Below, piece after piece: positions 22,300 to 34,385 of a DNA stretch of 64,000 nucleotides. Position 1 is the stretch's first letter. Every line of letters begins with the position of its first letter. This stretch comes from Dryococelus australis (lineage: Eukaryota > Arthropoda > Insecta > Phasmatodea > Phasmatidae): contig CM057009.1 in the NCBI GenBank assembly GCA_029891345.1, forward strand, positions 93,481,416-93,545,415. Direction: 5' to 3'. Position numbers and translations under genes: made by a program. Under the pieces are notes generated by a model. That model worked only from the letters and a program-made list of their open reading frames with translations, ran no database searches and was not told the origin of the DNA.

Positions 22300-25070
22300 T
22301 GGTACTTGATATAGTGCTTAAACAAATCACTTGTATATTTATATTGGATTTCTGTTTACAAGAGATTTTGCCTCTCAAAGTATATTACAAATTTTTTTTG
22401 CATAATTGTAAGCAGTAGTCTTTTTAATTAGGGGTTGCACTTGTCAATCCCTTTTACTCTAAAAAAAAATTTTAATTTTTACACATGAGCTGTTGATTAT
22501 TTTAAAGATTGTGTGGCTGTTGTTGAAACTGTAGTTGTTGTCATGACGGTGTTCGATTAGCTGATTTCTGAATCAATGTCCTTTATAGTGCAGATGGTAG
22601 TGATGCATCTTGAAGCAGTGTAGGCTTTAGTAGACTTTTGCTGAGATGAGAACAGCTGTGTTGATTTATTCTGAGCGGTTTTCGACCACAGTGTATCTTG
22701 ACGTGTAGCTGTTGGTAGCCGAAATGTTTGAAGATGCAGTATCTGATGTATTGTCATCTGAGAGGCTGACCGAAATAGTGGTTGAACGAGAGATTTTGGC
22801 AAGGAAGGAGATTGTTAAAGTGTGGACAGGCACTGCAGTGCTTGTTTAGTTTCAAGGAGGATGATAGGTATTTTTAAGTAAGTAATTTAGTTCGCCAAGT
22901 AGTTTATTTGTGCTGCTAGTTGGTTTTCATTCAATCCATTCAAGTGCAGAGAATGTTCTGTAAACTTACTTGTATTCATTTTGTTTAGCTCTAGTATCTT
23001 AACATTTTTGGAGTGATTGCTTAAACAGGTAGGTCATATCTTGGAGGGAGATTTCTTACTGCCACGTTTTTTATTGGTAAGCTTTGCAAGATTTTCTTCA
23101 AGTGTTTTGATCACTTTGTCACAGGCTCGTTACTCAGTCTGCGTTTGGCGCAGAAGGATATCTATTTAATGGGTATTTGATATACAAGAAAAAGTCAAAA
23201 TATTCCTGACCTAATATTGTTTTAAATAATTTGTCAGGTTAAATAAAGCTGACTAGGCAGTATACATAGTTAATGTCTGTTCCAAAAGTCAGCTGTGCAG
23301 ACACATGTGGCATACATGTACTCCTACTACATCTATTGCACTGACACAGAATACCACTAAAATTAATATTCTCATTGAAAACAATTTTACTTTCGCGGTT
23401 GATTTTTGAGACATTAAAAACTGCAAAGCATTAAATGAAATCGGTAATATAAAATAGTTTATTTAGTTAACACATCTTTTGATTTCCACGCATTTATTTG
23501 CAAAGCATTTTTTTTTTAATCCAAGGCAAAAAATTTAGGTTGCACAATCCTCGTGCAGTACTTTATTATTTTCTCACTCCATGTTCGGGAATTATTAGCT
23601 TAAAGTAATGTTTTTCCTCGTAATGGTTATAGGTAAAACTGTATTTATTTTATTGTAAAAGCAAGACAGTTTCCAGCATAAAGATTTTTTGTCAGAACTA
23701 AGAGAGAGAAAGAATTATTTTTAAAAATAAAATCGGTTAGATGTGATTCAATACAATTGCCTTCTTAGCACTAATGATTAGATTATTAAGTAATCCAGCC
23801 ATTTACGTAATATGGTACAGCTGTTAAGTTTAAATTATTTAGAACTTTACAAACTTATCAGAATATTTACAGTATTTACAAACTTATCAGAATATTGACA
23901 GTTCCAGTTGTAAGAGAATTTATCTTGAAATGTAAGTTAATTATAATTCATCACCTTTTGTTTTCTTATCATTTTCCTCTGGTATCAACTAATTCACTTT
24001 CTTTTTATAAGTACGTGTTCAACTGGGTAGCATATAGAATTTTAGATGTAGATCGAGTTATTTGAGTGTCTGCCAAATGCCTGTCATTCCAAATTACCGT
24101 TTGGTTAAGTGTCGCATAGTTATGTAAATAAAAATGAGAGACAATTTTTGAAATATTTAATAGAAGTTTTTTTTGGAGGTTTTCCAATGTACAAAAACAT
24201 ATTTTCCTGAACTAAATTGTAATACTTGAAACTGTTACGAGAATAAGTCACACAAATAAAACCTGATTAAAATAATTTTAATAATTCGATAGTAAAAGTA
24301 GAGTTGTTCTGGTAAAAAATATTTAAGCAATTTTGAAAATCACCTGAGCATTTCTGATTTTTTCCCTATATAAATGGTACAGTGCTGTGTAATATTTCAT
24401 TTGTTAAAATTTCCATACAATATTTTCTCCCTCCACATACGCAGCAAGTTCTTAAATAAGGGGTCAGCATTGCTGGAATCAGAACAGCCAGTTTTCATGC
24501 AAAATAATGCATTCAGCCTATTATCCGTTTTTTCCATATGTGTCACCATTACAGGCTGCAGTTGCTTTTGTTGTCACAGCTTGTCTCTTCTGATGTAATG
24601 GTATCGGGACCAGGGCTGTCTGTATGCTGCTGTTGACGATGCTCTTGTTGCTGGGCTGACAGTGTAGAAGCCTGTATGACCTTAGATTTGATCTTCAGGC
24701 CATCCGTATGTATGCCTGCCAACTGGTGTGGCACCTGCAGCGACTCTCATTATGCATATCAAATGCATTTATTCATACACACGTGCACAAACTTGGTGTC
24801 TGTGGTGCCTTTGGTTTTGAGATTGTGTGTGATGGCTCTGAGGGATTCTGCTATGTAATCCCTGGTGTCAGTGCTGCTAAACACTGACCAGTTCTGTGAG
24901 ACATTTGGTTTCCGCCACGAGCCATCTAATCACGAGAACTTGACTTATTCGCTCTTAAACGGGCAGTTCTAAACGGCATAGATCTTTTAGGAAGCAGAGC
25001 TGCATCTTAGTTGTTACAACCTGGGTCTGTGTACAAGTGCGCACAGTGACGTAGCGGTAATATATATTTG
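22300..25070. other. gene-poor stretch
   Basis: The minus-strand frame 22,802-22,557 is rich in Ser/Thr/Gln, and the 24,734-24,549 frame is Gln/Ser-rich. Neither has a known domain. An imperfect direct repeat of about 29 bases (tttacaaacttatcagaata) lies at 23,844-23,901. I see no supported gene. Confidence 0.45.
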
Positions 25071-25077
25071 CAGGTAC

Positions 25078-25385
25078 TGAAGCACCTTGATAAATTGAAC
25101 AAAATGTCAAGAAAACTAATTTACTCGGGATAAATGTAACAGAATATGAAGAAAATTAATTTCCTTGTTGTTAATTTAACGAAGTATCACAAAAAATAAT
25201 TAACTCTTGATAAATTAAAAAAAAAATTCCAAGACATATATATATATATTTACTCCTAATGATATTAATAAAACATCACAATAATTATTTTACTCTTAAT
25301 AAAGTCATGAAAATATCAAGAAAACAAATTTACTCTTGTAAGAAGGGAAAAATATTCACTCTTAACAAAATATCAACTGATAGTA
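25078..25385. repeat. ~40-bp AT-rich degenerate minisatellite, about 7 units
   Basis: Units built on 'tttactcttgataaattaa' and 'aaaatatcaagaaaa' recur about every 40 bases, with starts near 25,118, 25,158, 25,198, 25,248, 25,288 and 25,328. They are well diverged from each other. A less regular 'aatatca' repeat follows to about 25,610. Confidence 0.65.
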
Positions 25386-25949
25386 TTAAATTAGTCAATT
25401 AAAAATAATTATATATCACCAAATATTAATAAAAAAATTTCACAATTTCATTATTTATAAAACTATATATTTTATAAACACAGAATTGGTAATTTTTTTA
25501 ACGAATAGTTCTCGCTCACATCAACAAAAGTAATCAGCAAATATCAATCAAAAATATTTAAATATCATCAAATATTAAAAATCATTCAATATTTTCAAAT
25601 ATCAATAACAAATTTTACAATTTCCATTTTATCATTGAAATATATTATTTTTATATTAAACTTTTGGCTTATAGAAAAGAAAAACTTGCAAAGAAAAGGA
25701 AATTAGAAAATGTAAAATTTGTGGTGAAGAAAAAGTTATTAATATATATATGTATAGATGCACGCACACACACACACACACCTCGTAACTCCGTCGTGGT
25801 GCAATTTCAGGCTGAAGTAGCAAAACTTAAGGGGAAATTGCCAACTTATCTATTTATCTATCAAAACCCAGAATCCACCACCGTAGGCACATGACCAGAA
25901 CAATACTCCATACTGTCAAAATAACTATCTCTGGAGGCAAACTATAATG

Positions 25950-25951
<2 letters not shown>

Positions 25952-26005
<54 letters not shown>

Positions 26006-26047
26006 TCCATACATACATATATACATATGTACATATATACACACACG
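25952..26047. repeat. (TA)n(CA)n microsatellite
   Basis: About 17 TA units run into about 9 CA units and a degenerate acatata tract. Its right edge abuts the gag fossil. Confidence 0.95.
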
Positions 26048-26250
26048 AGGTTGCGTGGATACAGCCTCGCTGTACTGAAATATTCCTAATACCATGCTCT
26101 TAAGATTGTGTACCATTTGCTCGACAGTGTCATTTTGCAATCCTATGATTTTGTCCGCCATGGAAGGTAGCAACAATTTCCACAAAATGCCGGTAGTAAA
26201 GCATTGTCTCAATGTGTGTTTGGCAACTGATACGCCTGTACCCTAGACAG
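26048..26250 (-). mobile_element. detached Gypsy gag fossil
   Basis: On the minus strand the text MADKIIGLQNDTVEQMVHNL continues KSMVLGIFQYS. It aligns with LADKLIPLDNTILEKLLHNI followed by ENIELGMYS in the gag of the copy at 37.3 kb. Only this short piece (about 60 residues) remains, cut by the microsatellite on its 3' side. It is a third, separate representative of the same Gypsy lineage in the window, old and broken. Confidence 0.72.
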
Positions 26251-26399
26251 TTGATCTGCCCTAAAATTACCCTTGTAGTGTGTTTTGTGTACAGGGATGG
26301 AGCTGGCTCAGCTGGCTGGGCTTTATCCCCTTCCCTGTTGAGATCTTTTCAGCCTTTCTATTTGCTCAAGTGTGTGCGTGCGTGAAAATGTGTGTCTAA

Positions 26400-27560
26400 C
26401 CCTCTCAAAAATTTATTAGTTTACATAGCCTGTCAAAGTGCTAATTGTAAGCCATTTTTGCTAGAAATTAGTTGTTTTTCAGATATCACATAATTGTAAT
26501 TTAAGTGATACTATTTTACAAAGTGGCAGACCTAAGAGATTTTGTGAGTACAAATTTGATGGTTGTTATATATACAGCCAACATACAAAGTTTAATTTCA
26601 ATTAATTGCATGGTTTGAATGATATAACATACAAAACTAAAATAGCTACATGGCCACCATTTTGAAAATAAGTCTCTGACAGACCTAAAACATATCAGTT
26701 AACATAACCTACTGCAGTACTACTTGTTTGCCATATTTGGTAGGTATCGGCCATTTGTTTCTTGAGATAGGACTAAAACCTTATTAATTATTATAGTGCT
26801 ATCTTACAAAATGGCAGACAAAAGTTGATGTTTGTCATATATGATGCTTGAAATATGTGCCATCAGCACACACAATTTGGTTGAAATTGGCAAAATGGTA
26901 TGGTAGTTATGCCTAATGAACCTAAAGTTTTAATTTTGCCGCCATTTGGAAAATAAGTGCCTAATTAAGTTCATTGACTTATATTTACTTGGCCTATCAT
27001 AGTGTTACTTACTCGCCAAATTTGAAGAAAATTGGTTGGGTATTTTTTTGAGATATAGTATTAAAACTTTATTTGTCATGTGGTACTATCTTCTGGAATG
27101 GCAGACAAAAGTGGTTGTTGTTTGGCTTGTATAATGCTTGTAATAGATACTGTTAGCATTAAAAAATTGTTTGAAATTGGTTAAATAGTATGGTGGTAAT
27201 ACCATATAAACATAAAATATTTGTATGGCCGCCATTTTGAAAATATAGTGTCTAATTAAGTTCAATTACTTATATTTACCTGGCCAATATTAGTATTAGT
27301 GTTACTTGCGTGTCAAATTTGGCGTTAAGTTAGTTTTCGATGTATACTGTAAAAGCTTAATATTTTTTCATGTGGTGCTATCTTCCAAAATCACTTACGA
27401 ACAACAATATTCACCTCTGAATTTAATACTTACATCTTGCGCTGTCAGTTTACTAAATTTGGTTAAAATTGATTGAATGGTTTCTGAGATATGACATCAC
27501 TCTAAATTTTAAAATATCCACCATTTTGAAAGTCAGTGCCTGGCATGGTTAAAAGCTATA
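26400..27560. repeat. ~289-bp tandem array, about 4 diverged units
   Basis: The landmark ccRccattttgRaaaataagt lies at 26,654, 26,939, 27,229 and 27,518, giving periods of 285, 290 and 289 bases. Other landmarks keep step: 'atggcagacaaaagt' and 'ccaaatttgaagaaaattgg', the latter followed by 'tttttgagatat'. The units differ substantially from one another. No open frame spans a unit, so this is noncoding satellite-like DNA. Confidence 0.85.
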
Positions 27561-27682
27561 ACATACATGTGCATGCATGCACACAGACACACACTCACGC
27601 ATGCACAAACTGCATGTACAAACCACACACATGCACCAACTGCACACATACAGAGATATATATGCACACAGACAGGAAAGTG
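27560..27682. repeat. CA-rich low-complexity tract
   Basis: Alternating CA/TG-rich text (acatgcatgcacacagacacac) directly follows the tandem array. It is noncoding. Confidence 0.85.
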
Positions 27683-27770
27683 ATATAAGACTTTCTTTCT
27701 TCTGAAATAAGGCTAAAAGAATATTTAATATAAGATTAACAGACACAACTTCGAATTTAAAAAAGTCTAA

Positions 27771-27890
27771 TATACAGCATGTCACAGGATAACTGCGACA
27801 ATCTTCAAGGGGTGATAGATAATGTAATGAGCAACAGCTTTTGTCTGGAGGTGCTCCATTGAGATGCCATATTGAGATGCCAGGCATTGT
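27771..27890 (+). mobile_element. possible single transposon end (TA-CAGCATG...)
   Basis: The sequence after TA at about 27,770 (CAGCATGTCACAGGATAACT, then gcgacaatcttcaaggggtg) resembles the CAG.ATG starts of the three DUF4817-type transposons in this window. No partner inverted repeat was found nearby, so it may be a truncated copy. Confidence 0.3.
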
Positions 27891-28247
27891 TGTGAAATAT
27901 TTTCACATGCATGGGAGGTAGGCAATTCACTGTGCTCATATCATATGCCTGCTGCCGATCATGTAGTCATCTGTAGCTAGTCTACATGAGGGCCGGTTAC
28001 AGATCCTCGCCTCTGTCCCGAAGAGGTAGGCAGTATTAAAAGTATTGAGAGCCAAATTGGATAGCATGTGCTGTGGGCAGTTCTTTACATCTTTCCCTCA
28101 CTGTGTTCCACTACACAGACCTGTGTTTTTGTTGTTGCCCGAGTCGAAACAGTTGTATGTTCACAGTGACTGCTTCGTATGCCAGACTAGACAGGGATGC
28201 TTCTTCATAATCATATCTAGCAGATATGCATATACTGTACTGTGAAG

Positions 28248-28499
28248 CTAAAGGCTGAGGGCGCATAGCAACACATCTTTTTCAGGAATGCTTCCCCAAC
28301 AGATATCAGCCACATCACACACTTTTCCAGAGATATCAGCGACTATGCAGTTATAGAATCTTCCCTCCATCACATGAGGGATCTGGCTGGGCAAGAGGTG
28401 TTCGTATTGTTGCGGTGTGGCCAAGCCTTTGGTGTGGTGATAACATGAAACCACCAGCAACAACGTAAAGAGGGCGAGATCGCAAAGGCAAGGCGCCAC
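28248..28499 (-). CDS. short ORF with signal-peptide-like N-terminus, unassigned
   Basis: An 83-residue minus-strand frame starts MAPCLCDLALFTLLLVVSCY, a hydrophobic run like a secretory signal, followed by a Cys-containing segment with QYEHLLPSQIPHVMEG. It lies in a GC-richer block (about 27,950-28,830) without other recognisable features. It could be the first exon of a secreted-protein gene, part of a decayed repeat, or chance. No splice donor in frame is convincing. I do not recognise the protein. Confidence 0.2.
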   Translation of the reverse strand: MAPCLCDLALFTLLLVVSCYHHTKGLATPQQYEHLLPSQIPHVMEGRFYNCIVADISGKVCDVADICWGSIPEKDVLLCALSL

Positions 28500-29186
28500 C
28501 GCACATCGAGAACAAAGCTAAGGTAGTTATGACAACATATCCGACAGTGAGTATGCAGTCTCCATATTTAAGGACCACTGAGCTGCGAGCTCAAAGTCTT
28601 ACGTCACCATGCCGCCAACTAGGAAGATTGACCAGCTCACGATTTGAACCGCCGTAAACGTAGTCTCTTCAGCCTATGGCTTCATTGCAGGTAAGGCAGT
28701 TCCAGTAGGATGTGACGTAAGGGCTCTTAGCTAGATTCCACTGCCGATGGTATCATTGCTAAATCTGTATAATGTAGAAGCTTGCAGAGTCAGTTAGCTT
28801 AAAGGCTCTCCCAGCGCAATTTAATGTATTGATTAATGTAACATGATGTACGAAACGTAATGTATCAGATAAATGTGGTTTTAAATACAGGATGTACCGC
28901 AATTCGACAGACATACAGATTCAATGTATTATACAGCTCATTGGCAACAAAGAAGTCATATACATAAATTGGCTATGCAGCTCCAGTACCGAGTTACAGG
29001 GATGGACGTGCAAGGAACACAGGCAGATGCAGTGGAGAAACCTGTCTATTGCTGTGGTGACAGGACAGGTGAAAGACACACACACACGCAGTTGTCAAAG
29101 TGTCCCATCAAACCACACCCAGGCCACAGCATCGGGAGGCCAGCAAGGCCTGTCAGTGTTGGTATTACGAGGCAAGGAGATGCACA

Positions 29187-30169
29187 ATGCCAGGACTGTT
29201 TACACAAGCAGAGTACGTGGGCATGGTGTATGTGTATGGATTCTGTGATGGCAATTGGCATTGTGTGGCGGTGGAGTATCATTAGCGATTCCCAGCCTGC
29301 CAAGTGCAGCATCATACAACGTTTGCCAAGATGTACCAGTGTTTGGGGGAGACAAGAGCCTGCCCATGATGAACACAGGAGCGTGAGTATCGCCGGTGTG
29401 ACGTGGCTGTACTGGACGAGATCATGGAAGCACCACATGCCAGAGTACGTACATTTGCACGGACGACAGGAGTGTTGCCAATGCAGGTGTGGCGGATATT
29501 GCGCACCGACGGCCTGCAACACCTGTGGCCTAAGGATCACGCTCCCGCTCTGCAGTTTTGCGCCTGTATAAAGGAACACGTGGACACACTGCCCCTCATT
29601 CTGTTCTCCGATGAGGCAACGTTCACGTGTCAGGGCATCGCCAATAGCCGCAATGAGCACACATAGGCACACGCCAATCTGCATGTCACGGAAACCAATT
29701 TCCAGGAAAGGTTTTCAGTCAACTTGTGGTGCTGTGTGCTTGGCTCACAGGTCATCGGCCCGCATAACTTTGCTGGCAGTATTAGTGCTCACGTCTACAG
29801 GCAGTTTCTGGTCAACACCCTCCCCGTGTTATTGGAGAATGTGCCGTTAGAGATTCGCCTGCAGATGTGGCTACAGCAGGATGGTTCTCCTCCACGCTTC
29901 GGAAGGACTGACACAGCGTACCTGAATACTGCATTTCCGCTCTGCTGGATAGGACAGGGTGGGCCAGTCCCATGGCTGGCACGTACTCCGGACCTCTCCC
30001 TCTTGACTTCTTCATGTGGGACTGCCTGAAGAGTCCGGTGTACGACAGACCGCGGCCGGATACGCATGCCCAGTTACAGCAGGCGATTACCGACGCCACC
30101 GATTAGTTACGCGCAGAACTACCTTGCATGCAGTGGCAATGCTCCATGATGCAACGTGTCGCAGCCTGC
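29187..30169 (+). pseudogene. DUF4817-type transposase (5' and central part)
   Basis: The frame opens MPGLFTQAEYVGMVYVYGFC, matching the DUF4817 N-terminal domain ('YADMHFVYGFCDGN...'). A helix-turn-helix stretch follows at 29,400-29,520 (ARVRTFARTTGVLPMQVWRI). The catalytic segments are PLILFSDEATFTCQGIANSR (first Asp, about 29,595-29,655), MWLQQDGSPP (second Asp, about 29,870) and WIGQGGPVPWLARTPDLS, followed in another frame by LDFFMWD (third acidic residue, about 30,010). This is an IS630/Tc1/mariner-like DDD triad. At least two frame changes and a stop (about 30,100) break it. The C-terminus lies beyond the LTR element at 39.36 kb. Confidence 0.85.
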
Positions 30170-30822
30170 TGTAACACGTGCCCTTCCTCCTTAGTTACTT
30201 TCCTCTTATCTCCACAATTCCTTACCGACTCTGGTTTCCAACACTCAACTTGACTCTACATCAAACACTGGTTTACTGTTTAGGAGGTAAGGGGTGCTAT
30301 GGGGGTGCTCATGTTGGTGGCTAAATAACAAGTATCATTTATGAAAAAATATATATCTTTACTATTACAAACTCTAAATAACAGAACACAATATATTTAC
30401 GTTTATACAACAATAAGATTACAGTTACATTACAGAACAACTATGGGATTACAGTTACATTATTAATTATATAGAAGGGAAGTTATAAGACACTATATAT
30501 ATATATATATATATATATCGCAGCTAATTCCCTAACCTATCCATAATTACTTTACAAGAGGGAAGGGACAATGGTTCGTAACAGGAATGACTACCTACCG
30601 CAAACGCGATTATGCTCACCCCAAATATCTGAATATCTGGTTGGCCTCAGAGCTCACTGGACCTAGGGTTGTCTGCTTCCGTCGTCTTCAGCCTACAATC
30701 TCACTCACAAGTATATCTCCTCAATACTGGTGCAATCTGAAGAGGGGAGGGGGGAACGGCCACCAGCTATACCCAGCACGTGCTTAGGTGGTGTAGAGAT
30801 GCCAGTATATTGCTACACACTA
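30170..30822 (-). repeat. LTR of the nested Gypsy element (3' copy)
   Basis: This copy is collinear with 38,636-39,355. Shared blocks include cccttcctccttagtta, a run ending actgtttaggnggtaaggg, caataagattacagttacat and ggcctcagagctcact. It contains its own (TA)n tract at 30,494-30,518. It lacks about 70-80 bases that the other copy carries near 39,240-39,305. The outer edge meets transposase codons and the inner edge meets the purine tract. Confidence 0.88.
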
Positions 30823-31520
30823 CCCCCCCCCCTCCTACTTCGAAGAAGCAGCCATCCCGGCTGTGGAAGAGACCAATGTTACCAAAGATGGCATAGGGTG
30901 TGAGTGAGAGAGGCACAAGCATCTGGTGGATACATAGCATAGGGGAGGCCTAGGAGCTCAAAGCAGTGGAGAATGTCGTGCAGGGTGGCACACCTGGAGG
31001 ACAAGTGTGATATCAAGGGAGCAATTAAAAGTTTGAGCCACCGTCGAAAAACAAAATAAAAATTCAGTAATACTCAATTGTAATGTGAACAAGGTAAAGA
31101 AGTTAAGTTATTATGTCATTACGTGGGGCAAAAGGCAAGGTGCGGTAGTCTTAAAATATAACAGTGATACAAGAAAAGTGGCTAGCCATGAGAAAATTAG
31201 AAGGTCTGAACATGTTGTAAGTGAAACGTAAAGGAGGAGGGGCAGAGAAGTGTCCACGGCCACATTTAATAATTAAGAAAAATACCCTCAATGGTTAGGC
31301 GGTGGGCACAGGTAAGTGGGAGTTTGGAATAGGCATGCCTTTAGTGAACACTTGACAACATGCCAGAAATATTATCTATAAAAATAAACAAAAAGGAAGG
31401 CATGACCATCTGGCTGAAGTTAGGATATAAAAGTTCAAAGCTATGTGCCACGATTGCCTGTAGTAGAACGTGAATACACCAAAGGTTTGAAAAAGATACA
31501 ATAACAAAGTGGCTGTAAAA

Positions 31521-31670
31521 GTAGGTAGCGCACGTTGCACGTAAAAGAAAACTCGCATTACACAGTTGGCAGCGCTCCTGGCACAGAAAAGAAAACTTAC
31601 ATCACACAGGTGGCAGCATGTTGTGCATAAAGGAAAACTTACATTACACAGTTGGAAGCGTGCAGCGCAT
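31521..31670. repeat. ~44-bp tandem repeat, about 3.5 units
   Basis: Units share 'aaaagaaaacttacattaca' and 'cagttggcagcg', at about 31,521-31,565, 31,566-31,609 and 31,610-31,650, with a partial copy after. They lie inside the nested LTR element near its low-coordinate LTR. Confidence 0.75.
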
Positions 31671-33659
31671 GGTCAACTGTCTAGAAAGGAATGTGATGTT
31701 GACTACAATAAGTGTGCATGAGTGCAGCGATTAATTGCATTTGTGGATACGTACATGACTAATGGATTAATGACTTATACTGATGACAGATAAGTAAAGA
31801 CATACACCTTAGGTTGAGTTACACAGATAAAATTACATAGGTAAATTATATACACCTTTCATGGTATTGTAAGTTCCGTGTTCACATGTTCGATAGAACT
31901 TGGTTTGGTTACCTTAGATACCACTTATAAGCTAAGAAACATGTTGAATTACAGTAGAATCATTTGAAAAACATAACAAAAGGAAAAATTATACGTACAT
32001 TTGCCATTGGCAAAAGTTCATATTCTGATGGTAGCACTGCATAAAAAGTATGTGTCTCACTGTAGTACTTTGTATGTTTGTAAGGATACTATTCACTCAA
32101 TAAGGTAAAGTTTGTCCACGCATATAAAAGATTGTTAATCATTGTTTGAAAGTAAGTTCGGCGCACTGGCTTGTCCTGAAAGTCCCTAGGTATGAGAACT
32201 TTGTAATTAATGCCTTCTACATTATGGCGGAGTGTGAGAGCAAGATTGGCCTTACCACTTTTAGAATTATCATATATATTTTGATGAGGAAGACAATATA
32301 GTGCCTGTAGGCTATATGAACAAAAACATTTTAATATAGACATTAAAATAATTGAAAAACCAAGTTACAATCCTCTTACGTGCTAATGGTATTTTGTGAT
32401 AAAAGTACATACAAACAACACAAATATCTACAGATATGGGGAAGAGTGATAAGGTGGAGTACTCCGTTAAGGGGTGTTACAGACTATAGAATATTGGTCA
32501 CCATAGTGACTAAATAATAAGGTAAGTTCAGGTAGCAAAAAATAACTGTTCACAAGGCAGGACATAAATGGATCTATATGCGAGGAGAAAATGCCAGGAG
32601 GCATGATAATATACAACACAATGACTGTTGAACACAGACCAGTAGGCTCAATCAAAATGCTTGGAAATAATTATAGTAGTAAAACATGCAAGTGTAATAC
32701 TCCAATGGAAGTAGCCAAGAATTCAACATAGCCTATATTATTAGGATGCAATAGCACAAACAACATATAACAACATTGTGAGGAGATTTTGTTGGTTTGT
32801 CTGCTTTTGTTTTTGTTTTTTTTTTTTTTTTAAACACATATACTGCATGAGAAAAGGCTAATTCTCTGTGGTAATTACTATAAATAATATTGGCTATATA
32901 TATACACACACACATACATACACGAAGCTCCTAATGATTATAAGAAAGTTTAATAATATATGACAGAACAATACAATATAAGAATAAGTATAAGGGTAAG
33001 ATGCTCTGAGGCATGTACAAATAATTTTCTGTGAATAAAGAACCATAATAGACCTTTAGGCCGAAGTTCCAAGAACAGGAGATATAACTGTATCATACTG
33101 GATGATGATGATGATGACGACGACGACAACAAGGTAATTTTACACTACATAACTCCGCATACAAGGCAGGAGATATTGAGAAGGTTACACTGGTAACACC
33201 AATCGGTTATAGTATCACTAGTAAGTGCAATGCACTGAAATAGGTATGCTTTTTGTTTTGTTTCCTTTTTATGTTCTGTTTTATTAATTTTTTGTTTCCA
33301 TTTTCTTTCTTATTTTCTCTCTTATTTTCTAGCAATGCCATGAGGCAGGTAAATGAAGCAAATCACTATTATATACTTAATCCTAACCTTAAGTGACAAC
33401 ACTTGTAAAGAACAACATAGTACTTCCCCTTGAGAGGGAGTAAAACAATTAACCTAATTGTCCATTAGGAGTAGATGCTCATGACCTGTCATATAATTAA
33501 TCCCATCATGAAAGGTACTGTAGAAAATAGCCACTACTCCCAGAGCAGGATAAAATGCAAAATAATCTGAATGCTAATTTTGTGCAAAAACTGCTGAAGC
33601 ATAGACAATTACATTAATATCACAGTTGCTGAAACTGTGAGTTATACTGAAGCAAAACT

Positions 33660-34385
33660 ATAATAAAGACCCGTAGGCCTTAAGGAAGGTCCTGGTAAAC
33701 ACACACACCAGGAGGCATACTATCTCAATTCGCAAATATATGCATATATTGAGATCCTTGGTTACTGATAATAAATTGATATGAGCACTATGCAAAAGTA
33801 ATACTTTGCTCATTGTCCTCATTGAATGTTGAAAGTAATAAAATCATAGTTCACCCTCATTTTGTACCATAAAACATATTACATATACTGAAATTCATGG
33901 AAAAAAATGTAAAAGCAGTGTGAACTGCAAATACTCATATGTATTCACCTTGATGCAACTGGTGCAATTATGCATGTTGTTGAGGCCTCGTAAGAGCCGA
34001 AAGTGTAGGCCTTAGCTTAATCACTGCAGTATTATGTATAAAGCCAGGAGGCATACTAGCTGACACTCTCAACGACAAATATAAGAAAGTAGAATACTTT
34101 GGTCACTGTTACATGAACTTTATATCATCCCTATGTGAGGAATAATATTCAACGTCTTAGTAGCGTACTATAAACACATATCCTTACCAAAAACATTTCA
34201 AATATACTGGCTTGCTTGTAAAAGGGTAAGGGCAGTGTGAACTGCAAAACACAAACATCTATATTTATTTAAATGCATTGTGTGCAAAGATAGATAAACT
34301 GAAGCAATGTGTCAGACCAAACAGTAGGCCGAAGGTCAATCACAAATAGATTATCTATAATCCCAGGAGGCATAGCACGTTATTG
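33660..34385. repeat. ~330-bp degenerate tandem repeat, 2 units plus a partial
   Basis: The ordered landmarks 'gtaggcc', 'ccaggaggcata', 'ggt(t/c)actg' and 'cagtgtgaactgcaaa' occur in one unit from about 33,670 and again from about 34,010. 'gtaggccg' and 'cccaggaggcatag' then start a third at about 34,322. Stray landmarks (gccaggaggcat at 32,591 and taggccga at 33,057) suggest the array was once longer. Confidence 0.65.

Noticed and set aside
25664-25894. Lys-rich 76-residue frame
   Set aside because: It lies in simple AT-rich/CA-repeat DNA with no domain.
26400-27560. Regular repeats considered as a CRISPR array
   Set aside because: The period (about 289) is far too long, the units are diverged throughout, and the DNA is eukaryotic.
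29046-29684. Minus-strand 212-residue frame opposite the transposase
   Set aside because: It is a shadow of the DUF4817-type transposase on the + strand and shows no independent similarity.
30587-30787. Short + strand frame, with a partner at 39,073-39,423
   Set aside because: Both lie inside the LTR pair of the nested Gypsy element and are chance frames. Only the very end of the second one contains real (transposase) codons.
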